From: 34-65-8 sp964516135
GTDB lineage: Bacteria > Pseudomonadota > Alphaproteobacteria > Sphingomonadales > Sphingomonadaceae
DNA: 64,000 bases
Assembly: GCA_964516135.1 (NCBI GenBank)
Contig: CAZEWN010000018.1
Span: 13,565 to 77,564 of the forward strand
Direction: 5' to 3'
Part shown: positions 8,801 through 21,230 of the stretch, piece by piece
Layout: each line of letters begins with the position of its first letter
Position numbering within the stretch: the first letter of the stretch is position 1
Translations under genes and position numbers: made by a program
Notes under the pieces: model-generated
Told to the model about the DNA's origin: nothing
Databases searched by the model: none
Seen by the model: the letters and a program-made list of their open reading frames with translations, nothing else

Positions 8801-10282
8801 TCAGCGCGGGGCGAGCCGGATGTCTGCGGTGCCAGTACCCCAGACGGGCAAATACAGACCTTGCCCGGCGGCCTTCAGTTCGCCGGTACGCACATCCTCG
8901 ATCCGGGCGCGGATCAGCAGGTCGCCCTCGCGCTTGCTTTCGATCGCGGTTGCCACCTTGCCCATCAGCTCGTCATAATCGCGTTCGAAATTCTGTGCCA
9001 GCGCGTTGCCGATCGTCTGCGCGAAACCGGGAGAATTGGCGAGCGCCAGCAGCAGGTCGGCATCGGCACGGTCAGTGTCCCCAGTGATCCGGACCTGCGA
9101 GAAACCCACTTCGCGCGAACCTGCCTCGTTTGCCGGAACTGCGGTGAGCCAGACCTTGCCGCGGGCGCTGCCCAGGTCGCCGCCGCGCTGGGTCGCGCTG
9201 AATTCGACCCCTACCGCCACTCTGCCGCGCGTGGCGCCATATGCCTCGACCCGCCCGAATTTTGCCTCGATCGGGCCAAGGCCGGGCACGTCGAAGGGGC
9301 GTGCCGATCGCTTGACCAGCGCGCGGGCGATGACAGGTTCCAGCTCGTCATAATCGGCGATCACGGGGATGAAGAACATCAGCTTACCTGGTTCCTCGGC
9401 CAGCCGGGCCAGCGGGGGCAGGGGGGTGCGCGCGGGATCCGCCGGTCGATCCCCCACAAACGTTTCGGTGCGCGCCCTCATCCCCAAGCGCAGCTCCAGC
9501 CGTCGCCCGTTCACCGAATAACCACCATACTGGAGCTGCTGCGGTGTGATCCGCATCCACACCGCCGGGTTCGCGCGATTGAGCTGGAGCGAGGTGAAGG
9601 CCTGGCCCCACAGCCGATCAATATCGGCCCGCAGGTTCAGCTTGGCCAATTCGCGCGGCAGTGTGCGTTCCAGCCGCGCGACGATCCCTTTCAGCTTGCT
9701 GTCGGCCGCATTGGTGAATTCGATCCGCTGGCCCAAGAAATCGACATGCGGGGCGTCGGTCCAGTCATATTCGATGTCGATGGTCGCGCGCGGGTTCCAG
9801 CGACGGTCGAGCGAGAGGCGGGCCACTGCGTTCACCCGCGCATCGGCGGTCGCGGTCTCCTGCTTCAGGATGCCGCCGATATCCCTCGCGCGCACGACCG
9901 CGCGGATCGGCATGGTGACCACGATGTCCTGCCCGCGGCCCGACAGGGTCAGGGCGCCCCGCGTAACGGTGCCAGTGATGTCGCATCGGAGGGTCGGGGT
10001 CTTTAGCCGGACAAAGGCAACCTTGATCCGTTCGGAAGGCACGCAGACCTGGTCCCGTTCGTCGATGGTCCAGAGCTGGCGTGGGATTTCGCGCTCCAGT
10101 TGACGGGCAAGACCGGCCAGATCCGCAGTAACAGGGACGGCAATGACCGAATCCTGCGCCGGAACGGCAATGGTGTCGCTTGCGCGGGGGGGTGGTCCAC
10201 CGGCCTCCCCGCTCTTGCAACCCGACAGCGCAAGGCATGCCCCAGCCACCAACGCGAGAATACGCGGTCCCCCGATATACAT
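8801..10282 (-). CDS. DUF4403 family lipoprotein
   Basis: The start at 10282 gives 493 residues and a lipoprotein signal MYIGGPRILALVAGACLALSGC with the lipobox Cys at residue 22; upstream codons lack this. The rest, beta-rich and free of membrane helices, shows the pattern of DUF4403: an N-terminal half with DQVCVPSERIKVAF, TPTLRCDITG, and a second half with a repeated strand pattern ending in GLYLPVWGTGTADIRL. These proteins resemble the lipid-binding TULIP/BPI fold, but no activity is established. It follows lpdA after 59 bases and could be read through from the TCA operon. Confidence 0.75.
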   Translation of the reverse strand: MYIGGPRILALVAGACLALSGCKSGEAGGPPPRASDTIAVPAQDSVIAVPVTADLAGLARQLEREIPRQLWTIDERDQVCVPSERIKVAFVRLKTPTLRCDITGTVTRGALTLSGRGQDIVVTMPIRAVVRARDIGGILKQETATADARVNAVARLSLDRRWNPRATIDIEYDWTDAPHVDFLGQRIEFTNAADSKLKGIVARLERTLPRELAKLNLRADIDRLWGQAFTSLQLNRANPAVWMRITPQQLQYGGYSVNGRRLELRLGMRARTETFVGDRPADPARTPLPPLARLAEEPGKLMFFIPVIADYDELEPVIARALVKRSARPFDVPGLGPIEAKFGRVEAYGATRGRVAVGVEFSATQRGGDLGSARGKVWLTAVPANEAGSREVGFSQVRITGDTDRADADLLLALANSPGFAQTIGNALAQNFERDYDELMGKVATAIESKREGDLLIRARIEDVRTGELKAAGQGLYLPVWGTGTADIRLAPR

Positions 10283-10341
10283 GCCCGTTGGTGCCCCTGA
10301 TAGCCCTTGGGGCGACAACCGGCGAGCGGGAACGCGGTTCC

Positions 10342-11737
<1,396 letters not shown>

Positions 11738-11745
<8 letters not shown>

Positions 11746-12069
11746 CGTTTTCCTCCGCTGGCACTGTGTTCCAATTCCCGCCCGCGGTGCTTTTCGCGCA
11801 GGCATTGACGATGCCTTCGATCCGCTCGCGGCTGACATCGTCGAGCGTCAGGTCGCTGTCGGCCATGAAGGTGTCGGCGCTGCACTGGCATACCTCCGCC
11901 ACGCGGCCCGCGACGATGCCGGCATTTTCGGCCACCTGTTCGCATTGGGCAGCGACGGCGTTACGCACCTCGCCCTGCACCGCCTCGCCCGCGATCTGCG
12001 TTGCGGCATCGCAACCGGCGAGAGCCAGCGCAGCAATACCGAGCGCCATCTGAGAAGTGTGTTTCCTCA

Positions 12070-12070
<1 letters not shown>
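11738..12070 (-). CDS. Small lipoprotein inside the suc operon
   Basis: This 110-residue product has a lipoprotein signal MRKHTSQMALGIAALALAGC (Cys20). The mature part is helical and carries four more cysteines (AAQCEQVAE, VCQCSADTF, NACAKS), which could form two disulfides. I do not recognise the family. ATG 12070 overlaps the sucB stop (TGATG) and its own 3' end overlaps lpdA, so it is translated as part of the 2-oxoglutarate dehydrogenase operon although its product is exported. A GTG one codon earlier is an alternative start. Confidence 0.75.
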
Positions 12071-13332
<1,262 letters not shown>

Positions 13333-13343
13333 CGTGCTGTTCC

Positions 13344-16178
13344 TCAGGCTTTCTTCCTGCGGCGGATTTCATTGCGGACCGACAGGCCGAGCGCATTGCC
13401 GATCAACGCCCCCTGTTCGCTTTCGTGCCGCTTGGCGAGGCCGGTGGCAGGCGATGCGCTGGCCACGCGGCCGGCATAGCGCGCGCGGGCAACTGGCGAT
13501 CGGGCCGCCGCGAGCGCTTCCTCGATCAGCGGTTCGACAAAGAACCAGGCGCCGTTGTTGCGCGGTTCTTCCTGGCACCACACAACTTCTTCCAGTTGCG
13601 GCATCCGCGACAGGCGCAGCGCCAGCGGCTCGCCGGGGAACGGGTAGAGCTGTTCCAGACGGATGATCTGGGTATCGTCGATCCCGGCCGCGTCGCGGGC
13701 TTCCATCAGATCGTAAGCAACCTTGCCCGAACACAGGATCACCTTCTTCGTCGCCTCGTCCGCGGCGCCATTGCGGTCGGACAGGATGCGCATGAAGTGT
13801 CCTTCGCCCACGAAATCGCTCGCGTCGCTCTTGGCCAGCGGATGGCGCAGCAGCGATTTGGGCGTCATGATCACCAGTGGCTTGCGGAACGATCGGTGCA
13901 TCTGGCGGCGCAGGACGTGGAAATAGTTCGCCGGCGTTGTGATGTTGCACACCTGGATATTGTCCTGCGCGCACAATTGCAGGAACCGCTCCAATCGCGC
14001 TGAAGAGTGTTCCGGCCCCTGGCCTTCGTACCCGTGCGGCAAAAGCATGACCAGGCCATTGGCGCGCAGCCACTTGGCCTCTGACGCTGCTACGTACTGA
14101 TCGATCACGATCTGCGCGCCGTTGGCGAAATCGCCGAACTGCGCCTCCCACAGCACCAGCGACTTGGGATCGGCACTGGCATAGCCGTATTCGAACCCGA
14201 GCACGCCGTATTCGCTCAAGGGGCTGTCGTGCACTTCGAAATGGCCATGGGGCACGGTGGCCAGTGGCACGTACTTGTGCTCATCGGTCTGGTCGACCCA
14301 CACCGCATGACGCTGGCTGAAGGTGCCCCGGCCCGAATCCTGGCCCGACAGGCGCACGCCGTACCCTTCGGACAGCAGCGATCCGAACGCCAGCGCCTCA
14401 CCCGTCGCCCAGTCGAACCCGGTGCCGCTGGCAAACATCTCGCGCTTGGCATCGAGCACCCGGGCGAGCGTCTTGTGGATAGTGACTGTTTCGGGAACCG
14501 TGGTCAGCGTGCGGCCCAGGCTGTCGAACAGTTTCTGCTCGATCCCGGTGGGCACGTTGCGACGCGCGGTTTCCGGGTCGGCGGGCGAATGCAGCCCGCT
14601 CCAGCGACCGGCGAACCAGTCGGCTTCGTTGGCCTTGTAGCTCTTGGCGCCTTCGAACTCTTCCTCCAGCGTCTGGGTGAACCCGCTCTCCACCTCGCCG
14701 GCGTAGCCCGCGTCGATCACGCCTTCGGCCACCAGCCGCTTGGCGTAGATTTCCGAAACGCGCGGGTGTGCCTTGATCCGGGCGTACATCAGCGGCTGGG
14801 TGAAGCTGGGTTCGTCGCCTTCGTTGTGGCCGAACCGGCGGTAGCACCACATGTCGACCACCACGTCGCGGCCGAACGTCTGGCGATAGTCGATCGCCAG
14901 TTTGCAGGCGAAGGTGACTGCTTCCGGATCATCACCATTGACGTGCAGGATCGGCGCCTGGACGCCCTTGGCGACATCGGATGGGTAGGGCGACCCGCGG
15001 CTGAACTGCGGGCTGGTGGTGAAGCCGATCTGGTTGTTGATGACGAAGTGGATGCAGCCGCCGGTATTGTAGCCGCGCACGCCCGAGAAACCGAAGCATT
15101 CCCATACGATGCCCTGGCCCGCGAACGCCGCGTCGCCGTGGATCAGCACCGGCAGCACCTGCTTGTGCTTGCCCGCACCGATGTCGTCGCGGAACACCTG
15201 CCCAGCGCGCGCCTTGCCCAGCACCACCGGGTCCACGGTTTCGAGATGGCTGGGGTTGGGAACGAGGCTCATGTGCACCTTGATTCCGTCAAATTCACGG
15301 TCGGTGCTGGTGCCGAGGTGGTACTTGACGTCGCCCGATCCGCCGACGTCTTCCGGATTGGCGGTGCCGCCGGAGAACTCGTGGAAGATCACGCGGTAGG
15401 GCTTGGCCAGCACGTTGGCGAGCACGTTGAGGCGGCCCCGGTGCGCCATGCCGTAAACGATTTCCTTCACGCCCCGGCTGCCGCCGTACTTGATCACGGC
15501 CTCCAGCGCGGGAATCATCGCCTCGCCGCCGTCGAGGCCGAACCGCTTGGTGCCGACGTATTTCTTGCCCAGGAAGCGCTCGTACTGCTCGCCCCGGATC
15601 ACCGCGCCCAGAATTGCCTTCTTGCCTTCGGGGGTGAAGTCGATTGACTTGTCGCCGCCTTCGATCCGGTCCTGGATGAAGCGGCGCTCCTCCACGTCCG
15701 AGATGTGCATGTACTCGAAGCCGATCTTGCCGCAGTAATTGCGCCGCAGGATCTCCACCAGTTCGCGCACCGTGACCCATTCGAGGCCCAGGTTGCCGCC
15801 CAGATAGACCGGCCGGTCGAGCGCCTCGCCCGAAAAACCGTGATATTCCGGATCGAGGTCGGCGGGCAGTTCCTGCTTCGACAGGCCGAGCGGATCGAGA
15901 TCGGCCGCCAGGTGCCCGCGCACGCGATAAGTTCGCAGCAGCAGCATGGCGCGGATCGAATCCGCCGCCGCCTGCTCGATCGCCTTGGGATCGGCGGGCT
16001 TGCCAGCCTTTTCCGCCGCCTGGGCCACCGCGATCTTCATCGCGGTCGGGTCGAGCGCCTGGGTGAAATCCCCCTCCGCATCGCGCTGCGCCCAGCGCGG
16101 ATTGCCCCATGACGGGCCGGGCTGCGGCCCTTCCTGGTCGGACAGCTCGGGGAGGAAATTCTGGTGTTCGTTGCCCAT
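13344..16178 (-). CDS. sucA: 2-Oxoglutarate dehydrogenase E1 component
   Basis: The 944-residue thiamine-diphosphate enzyme decarboxylates 2-oxoglutarate and succinylates lipoyl-E2. The N-terminal peptide FLPELSDQEGPQPGPSW is the family E2-contact region. GMAHRGRLNVLANVL, GDAAFAGQGIVWE and CYRRFGHNEGDEPSFTQPLMY are the ThDP-domain motifs, and LPHGYEGQGPEHSSARLER lies in the transketolase-like part. ATG 16178 is taken as the start; a TTG nine codons earlier is also open but would lack the family N-terminus. It lies between sucD (78 bases upstream) and sucB. Confidence 0.97.
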   Translation of the reverse strand: MGNEHQNFLPELSDQEGPQPGPSWGNPRWAQRDAEGDFTQALDPTAMKIAVAQAAEKAGKPADPKAIEQAAADSIRAMLLLRTYRVRGHLAADLDPLGLSKQELPADLDPEYHGFSGEALDRPVYLGGNLGLEWVTVRELVEILRRNYCGKIGFEYMHISDVEERRFIQDRIEGGDKSIDFTPEGKKAILGAVIRGEQYERFLGKKYVGTKRFGLDGGEAMIPALEAVIKYGGSRGVKEIVYGMAHRGRLNVLANVLAKPYRVIFHEFSGGTANPEDVGGSGDVKYHLGTSTDREFDGIKVHMSLVPNPSHLETVDPVVLGKARAGQVFRDDIGAGKHKQVLPVLIHGDAAFAGQGIVWECFGFSGVRGYNTGGCIHFVINNQIGFTTSPQFSRGSPYPSDVAKGVQAPILHVNGDDPEAVTFACKLAIDYRQTFGRDVVVDMWCYRRFGHNEGDEPSFTQPLMYARIKAHPRVSEIYAKRLVAEGVIDAGYAGEVESGFTQTLEEEFEGAKSYKANEADWFAGRWSGLHSPADPETARRNVPTGIEQKLFDSLGRTLTTVPETVTIHKTLARVLDAKREMFASGTGFDWATGEALAFGSLLSEGYGVRLSGQDSGRGTFSQRHAVWVDQTDEHKYVPLATVPHGHFEVHDSPLSEYGVLGFEYGYASADPKSLVLWEAQFGDFANGAQIVIDQYVAASEAKWLRANGLVMLLPHGYEGQGPEHSSARLERFLQLCAQDNIQVCNITTPANYFHVLRRQMHRSFRKPLVIMTPKSLLRHPLAKSDASDFVGEGHFMRILSDRNGAADEATKKVILCSGKVAYDLMEARDAAGIDDTQIIRLEQLYPFPGEPLALRLSRMPQLEEVVWCQEEPRNNGAWFFVEPLIEEALAAARSPVARARYAGRVASASPATGLAKRHESEQGALIGNALGLSVRNEIRRRKKA

Positions 16179-16256
16179 TGGCCGGGTTACCTCACATGGA
16201 CCCAATGACCGAACCGGCGCCGCGCTCCCGGGGAGGAATTGCGCGAGGCCGTCAGG

Positions 16257-17147
16257 TCAGGCGAGTTCCTTCAGCAGTGCGTCGAGCGTCGTGCCCAGTT
16301 CGCTGGGACTGGGCGACACGCGGATGCCCGCGGCCTCCATCGCCGCGATCTTGTCTTCAGCGCCGCCCTGGCCGCCCGAAACGATCGCGCCCGCGTGGCC
16401 CATGCGGCGGCCCGGAGGCGCGGTGAGGCCGGCAATGAAGCCGACCATCGGCTTCTTGCGGCCTTTCTTGGCCTGGTCGGCGATGAAGGCGGCGGCCTCT
16501 TCCTCGGCGCTGCCGCCGATTTCACCGATCATGATGATCGATTTCGTCTCCTCGTCTTCGAGGAACAGGTCGAGCACGTCGATGAAGTTGGTGCCGTTGA
16601 CCGGATCGCCGCCGATGCCAACCGCGGTGGTCTGGCCAAGACCTACCGTGGTGGTCTGGTGGACGGCTTCATAGGTCAGCGTGCCCGAACGGCTGACGAC
16701 GCCGACCGAACCCTTCTTGAAGATCGAGCCGGGCATGATGCCGATCTTGCATTCGCCCGGGGTCAGCACGCCGGGGCAGTTCGGGCCGATCAGGCGCGAC
16801 TTGCTGCCCGAGAGCGCGCGCTTGACGCGGACCATGTCGAGCACCGGGATGCCTTCGGTGATGCACACGATCAGCGGGATTTCGGCGTCGATCGCCTCGA
16901 GGATCGAATCCGCGGCGAACGGCGGCGGCACGTAGATGCACGATGCGGTAGCGCCAGTCGCGTCCTTCGCCTGCGCCACGGTGTCGAACACCGGCAGCCC
17001 GATATGCGTGGTGCCGCCCTTGCCCGGCGTCACGCCCCCGACCATCTGCGTTCCATAGGCCAGCGCCTGCTCGGTGTGGAACGTGCCGGTGTCACCGGTC
17101 ATGCCCTGGGTGATGACCTTGGTGTTCTTGTCGACGAGGATGGACAT
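16257..17147 (-). CDS. sucD: Succinyl-CoA ligase (ADP-forming) subunit alpha
   Basis: The 296-residue alpha subunit binds CoA (N-terminal GMTGDTGTFHTEQA) and is phosphorylated on the His of GRRMGHAGAIVSGG near the C-terminus. RLIGPNCPGVLTPGE and MPGSIFKKGSVGVVSRSGTLTYE are typical. The beta subunit gene sucC, which usually stands directly ahead, is not in the window. The sucD ATG overlaps the stop of the small secreted gene upstream (TAATG), which implies coupled translation. Confidence 0.96.
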   Translation of the reverse strand: MSILVDKNTKVITQGMTGDTGTFHTEQALAYGTQMVGGVTPGKGGTTHIGLPVFDTVAQAKDATGATASCIYVPPPFAADSILEAIDAEIPLIVCITEGIPVLDMVRVKRALSGSKSRLIGPNCPGVLTPGECKIGIMPGSIFKKGSVGVVSRSGTLTYEAVHQTTTVGLGQTTAVGIGGDPVNGTNFIDVLDLFLEDEETKSIIMIGEIGGSAEEEAAAFIADQAKKGRKKPMVGFIAGLTAPPGRRMGHAGAIVSGGQGGAEDKIAAMEAAGIRVSPSPSELGTTLDALLKELA

Positions 17148-17602
17148 TAATCTTTCTCCGCAGGTACGCCGACAGCAAGCCGGACCGAGGGTTCTTTTTC
17201 GGAACCCGTCTGTGCAATTTGGATGGGGTGGCCGTTGGCCGAAAACGATGCCTCGCCCTTGACTAGCTTCAAACCGCCCCAGGCTGATATGAGCTCATCA
17301 AAAGACGACCTGTTTTCCAGCTTTGCCGTAACGATGCAGACGCCATCGCGTCCGCTGCCGCCCAGTATGATCAAGGGCGCTCGGTCGGTGTGCCCGAAAA
17401 TGACCGGATCGCTGCTGGGTTTGCCGTCGATTTGTGCCACGACCCAGCCGCGCGCTTCAAGGCTGGCAGCGTCGATACCTTGCGCCGTCGCCACGAAGCA
17501 ATCGTTGTAGCTCTCGTAGATGTCAGTCAGCGGCGATACCCGCATCTGCCCGTGGGCTGCTGTACTGACCAGAGCGGCGGCCAGGATGACAAAGCGAAAC
17601 AT
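17147..17602 (-). CDS. Small secreted protein between mdh and sucD
   Basis: The 151-residue product starts with a signal peptide (about 1-19, cleaved after AHG) and has a mature beta-rich part with two cysteines (YNDCFVATAQ and DGVCIVTA). I do not recognise the family. It begins one base after the mdh stop and ends overlapping the sucD start, so it takes the position where sucC is expected. Cotranscription with central carbon genes is clear from spacing; any functional link is inference. Confidence 0.75.
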   Translation of the reverse strand: MFRFVILAAALVSTAAHGQMRVSPLTDIYESYNDCFVATAQGIDAASLEARGWVVAQIDGKPSSDPVIFGHTDRAPLIILGGSGRDGVCIVTAKLENRSSFDELISAWGGLKLVKGEASFSANGHPIQIAQTGSEKEPSVRLAVGVPAEKD

Positions 17603-17603
17603 C

Positions 17604-18566
17604 TTATTTCAGGCTCTCGTCGATACCCTTGCACGCCACCAGCAGTTCCTTGACCGCGTCGACGCTGACCTGGAAGTTCGCCTTCGCTTCGTCGTCGAGG
17701 GCGATCTCGATCACTTCCTCCGCGCCGCCCGCGCCGATCACGGTGGGCACGCCCACGTAAAGCCCGTCGAGGCCGTACTTGCCCTCCACATAGACCGCGC
17801 TCGGCAGGATGCGCTTCTGGTCGCCGAGATAGGCCTCGGCCATCGCGATCGCGCTGGTGGCGGGGGCGTAGTATGCGCTGCCGGTCTTGAGCAGGCCTAC
17901 GATCTCGCCGCCGCCCGAACGCGTACGGGCGACAATCTCGTCGATCCGCGCCTTGCTCGACTTGCCCATCTTGACAAGGTCGTCGACCGGCACGCCCGAA
18001 ATCGTGGTGTAGCTGGTGACGGGCACCATCGTGTCGCCGTGACCGCCGAGGACGAAGGCATTCACGTCCTTGACCGAAACGCCGAATTCCCACGCCAGGA
18101 ACGTCGCGAAGCGCGCGCTGTCGAGCACGCCAGCCATGCCAACGACCTTGTTGTGCGGCAGGCCGGAGAATTCGCGCAGCGCCCAGACCATCGCGTCGAG
18201 CGGGTTGGTGATACAGATCACAAAGGCGTTGGGGCAATGCGCCTTGATCCCTTCGCCGACCGCCTTCATCACGCCAAGGTTGATGCCGAGCAGGTCATCG
18301 CGGCTCATGCCCGGCTTGCGCGGCACGCCCGCGGTGACGATCACGACATCGGCGCCAGCGATATCGGCATAGTCGTTGGTGCCGGTGATCCTCGCGTCGA
18401 AACCCTCTACCGGGCCGCACTGCGAAAGGTCCAGCGCCTTGCCCTGCGGAATGCCTTCGGCGATGTCGAACAGCACGATATCGCCCATTTCCTTTTTCGC
18501 CGCCAGGTGGGCCAGGGTGCCGCCGATCATGCCGGCGCCGACGAGCGCGATCTTCTTACGAGCCAT
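17604..18566 (-). CDS. mdh: Malate dehydrogenase
   Basis: The 320-residue enzyme interconverts malate and oxaloacetate with NAD+. It is the lactate-dehydrogenase-like MDH type of alphaproteobacteria: NAD loop VGAGMIGGTLAHL, substrate arginines in GVPRKPGMSRDDLL, ITNPLDAMVW, and the catalytic His in VLGGHGDTMVPV. ATG 18566 is the start because MARKKIALVGAG is the family N-terminus; the open frame upstream has no matching sequence. It is the first gene of the mdh-sucDAB-lpdA operon, with about 200 bases of upstream leader. Confidence 0.96.
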   Translation of the reverse strand: MARKKIALVGAGMIGGTLAHLAAKKEMGDIVLFDIAEGIPQGKALDLSQCGPVEGFDARITGTNDYADIAGADVVIVTAGVPRKPGMSRDDLLGINLGVMKAVGEGIKAHCPNAFVICITNPLDAMVWALREFSGLPHNKVVGMAGVLDSARFATFLAWEFGVSVKDVNAFVLGGHGDTMVPVTSYTTISGVPVDDLVKMGKSSKARIDEIVARTRSGGGEIVGLLKTGSAYYAPATSAIAMAEAYLGDQKRILPSAVYVEGKYGLDGLYVGVPTVIGAGGAEEVIEIALDDEAKANFQVSVDAVKELLVACKGIDESLK

Positions 18567-18763
18567 GCGAGGATTTCCGTCCTTCCGTAACGCGCGGGAC
18601 CGGATTGTCGCATACCGTTGGCGCGCCCGCGTCCCGCAGGGAAGCCGCACCCGGTGAACGGACCTGCGCCTAGGCGGGCGAGGGGGGGATTGCAACCAGC
18701 AAAAGCGCCGGTTTGGGAACTATCTTTGCAAGTGATTTGCAGGAGCAATAGGCTGCGGGTGGA

Positions 18764-20728
18764 TCAGGCGATGAGAGCTTTGGGGTCGCCGCCATCGCGC
18801 TCCTGGGCCAGCAGCATCGCGGCAAGATAATCGGGCACGGCGCGGCTGAAGTAGTAGCCCTGGCCCAGCGTACAGCCGGCATCGCGTACCGCGCGAACCT
18901 GATCGATCGTCTCCAGCCCTTCGGCGACGATTTCCATGTCGAGCTGCGAACCCATCTCCGCAACCGCGCGGATGATCGCCTCGGTTCGCTTGCCCACGTC
19001 GGGGCCGGATACGAAGCTGCGGTCAACCTTGATCTTGGAGAACGGGAACTTGTTGATGTAGCCGAGCGAGGAATAGCCGGTGCCGAAATCATCAAGCGCG
19101 AAGCGCACGCCCAGCGAGGACAGTTCCTCGATGAAGAAGGCGGTGGAATCGTTGTCGTCGAGGAACAGGCTTTCGGTCACTTCGAGCTCGAGCCGGTTGG
19201 GCGCCAGGCCCGCCTCGCGCAGCGCGTTGCGAATGCCGAGGGCCGCGCCCGGCGCGCGGATCTGCAACGGCGACAGGTTGACCGCTATGGTGATGTCGTC
19301 GGGCCATTGCGCGGCCGCGCGCGCGGCCTGTGCGGTGATCCAGTTGCCCAGCGTCAGGATGACGCCCGTTTCCTCGGCCACGGGGATGAACTCGTCGGGG
19401 CGCAGTTCACCTTTTTCGGGGTGGAACCAGCGCACCAGCGCCTCGAACGCGCGAATGCGGCCGGTTTCCAAATCGACGATCGGCTGGAAGAACAGCGACA
19501 GCTCGTCGCGTTGCAGGGCGGCGCGCAATTCTGCCTCGATCTCGCGCCGACGCACCAGGTCCCGGGTCATCGCCTCGTCGAAGAAGCAGGTCTGGCCGCG
19601 TCCGTTGACCTTGGCGTGATAGAGCGCGAGGTCGGCCGATTGCATCAACTTGTCGGCATCGTCCCCGTCGTCCGGCAGCACGGCGACGCCGAGCGAGGCG
19701 CGGATCTCCAGTCGGTCGCCGTCGATCCGCACCGGGCGCATGATCTCGGCATGGATCTCGCTCGCCATGCGCTCGGCCTCGTGCCGGTTGGTGACGTTGG
19801 ACAGGATGATGAATTCGTCGCCGCCGAACCGGGCGATAATCGCCCCTTCGGGCGTGATTTCACGCAGGCGCCCGCCGATCTCGTTGAGCAGGCGGTCGCC
19901 GATGGTATGGCCCAGCAGGTCGTTCACTTCCTTGAACCGGTCGAGGTCGATCCAGACGACCGCGACCTGCTGCCCTTCGGGCAAGGCCATCAGGTGCTCG
20001 ACCATTTCGTGGTTGAGACCGGCGCGATTGTTGAGCCCGGTGACGATATCGGTACGCGCGAGCACGCGCATCTTTTCGGCCAGCTCCGCGCTCTTTTCCG
20101 CTTCCGCGATGCTCTCGCGCAGCACCTTGAACACGTTCAGCGTGATCGACGACATGGCCGGGAACAGCAGGAACATCGTCATCGCCAGCGCCAGAAACGG
20201 CAGTGTCGCCAGATAGAGCGCGGCCAGCAGGATCGGCCCGCAGGCAAGCACCAGCTGTCCCAGCGCGATCGCGGGTCGTCCGGCGTTGCGGGCGCAGATG
20301 CCCACCCCGTATCCGATCGCGTTGGCGGTCATCAGCACTTCGATCGCTGGCGCCATGTCGAACAGCAGCGTCATCGCCGCGATCACGCCCAGCATCAGGG
20401 CATAGGAAAACGCGCCGACTTCGTACACGACCTCGAGCGTCGAGGTGCTTGCCCCGCCATCTTCCTCGGGCGAGAGGCCGAGCGCGGCGACGACCCGCGT
20501 TACCGCGATGAAACTGAGGATGATGCTGGCGACCAGCATCGCCTGCGAACCACTGACATAGGCGGCGATGCCGCTGGACGCGATGCCGTTGACCGCGCCG
20601 ATCGCAAGGCTCGCGGGTTGTGTGTAGAGCGTACGCACGAGCGTGCGGCGAACGCGCTCGTTAATCGCGTCGTCCGATTTCGGCGCAAGGATCCGGGCGA
20701 CCCTGCCGAACTGTTCGCTCATCGCCAT
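18764..20728 (-). CDS. Membrane-bound GGDEF-EAL protein (c-di-GMP turnover)
   Basis: The 654-residue protein has an N-terminal membrane region of about six helices (40-210), a coiled segment, a GGDEF domain (about 230-390) and an EAL domain (about 400-645). The GGDEF signature is intact, but the inhibitory RxxD site upstream of it is absent. The EAL side keeps FEALVRW, NLS, ELEVTES, DDFGTGYSSL, KVDRSFV and EGLE, so phosphodiesterase activity is expected. Whether it makes or degrades c-di-GMP cannot be decided from sequence. A candidate receptor, a PilZ protein, is encoded at 58512. AAGG precedes the ATG. Confidence 0.9.
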   Translation of the reverse strand: MAMSEQFGRVARILAPKSDDAINERVRRTLVRTLYTQPASLAIGAVNGIASSGIAAYVSGSQAMLVASIILSFIAVTRVVAALGLSPEEDGGASTSTLEVVYEVGAFSYALMLGVIAAMTLLFDMAPAIEVLMTANAIGYGVGICARNAGRPAIALGQLVLACGPILLAALYLATLPFLALAMTMFLLFPAMSSITLNVFKVLRESIAEAEKSAELAEKMRVLARTDIVTGLNNRAGLNHEMVEHLMALPEGQQVAVVWIDLDRFKEVNDLLGHTIGDRLLNEIGGRLREITPEGAIIARFGGDEFIILSNVTNRHEAERMASEIHAEIMRPVRIDGDRLEIRASLGVAVLPDDGDDADKLMQSADLALYHAKVNGRGQTCFFDEAMTRDLVRRREIEAELRAALQRDELSLFFQPIVDLETGRIRAFEALVRWFHPEKGELRPDEFIPVAEETGVILTLGNWITAQAARAAAQWPDDITIAVNLSPLQIRAPGAALGIRNALREAGLAPNRLELEVTESLFLDDNDSTAFFIEELSSLGVRFALDDFGTGYSSLGYINKFPFSKIKVDRSFVSGPDVGKRTEAIIRAVAEMGSQLDMEIVAEGLETIDQVRAVRDAGCTLGQGYYFSRAVPDYLAAMLLAQERDGGDPKALIA

Positions 20729-20794
20729 TGGGCGAGCCTTAGAGCGAAACAGTCACCGACTGGTTAACACGCCGCTTACCATTATCACCTGCCG

Positions 20795-21103
20795 TCAAGC
20801 GCCATCCCCAACCATCGTCCGTTCCACTTGTGCCGCCAATCGGCGGTCGAGTGTGCGGCATACGCCCAGCCACCAGTCGTAGCCGGGCCGGTCACCGGCG
20901 AAGAACGCCAGCTCCGCCTGTTTGCGCGCTTCGCGGGCGGCATGCAAGCCGTGCGCGGCGAAGTGGCGCAGCGCGGCATGGAGCAGGCGATCGTCGGCAT
21001 CACGGCAGTTGTCGTTGTCCGCCGCCGGCACCGGGCGCCGCTGCAGCGCGCGGGCGATCGGGGAGCGCGCGGCGGAACGCGCGGCGGCGAAATGAAGCGT
21101 CAT
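20795..21103 (-). CDS. Small conserved hypothetical protein
   Basis: The 102-residue product has an Ala/Arg-rich N-terminus and a helical C-terminal half, with HFAAHGLHAAREARKQAELAF and GYDWWLGVCRTLDRRLA. The aromatic DWWL block and a pattern of paired helices suggest a small DNA- or protein-binding unit, but no family is recognised. It ends 66 bases before the GGDEF-EAL gene on the same strand. Confidence 0.6.
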   Translation of the reverse strand: MTLHFAAARSAARSPIARALQRRPVPAADNDNCRDADDRLLHAALRHFAAHGLHAAREARKQAELAFFAGDRPGYDWWLGVCRTLDRRLAAQVERTMVGDGA

Positions 21104-21230
21104 GCCGGTGGCATCCTGAACTCAATGCCGCGTTCGGGGGCGCGCGGCGGGATGGGGGGCTTTAGCGAAGAATGCGCTAAGGTTCGGTTTTGTCACAAGG
21201 TTTCGCAGGCATTAACTCGCACAAACCAGC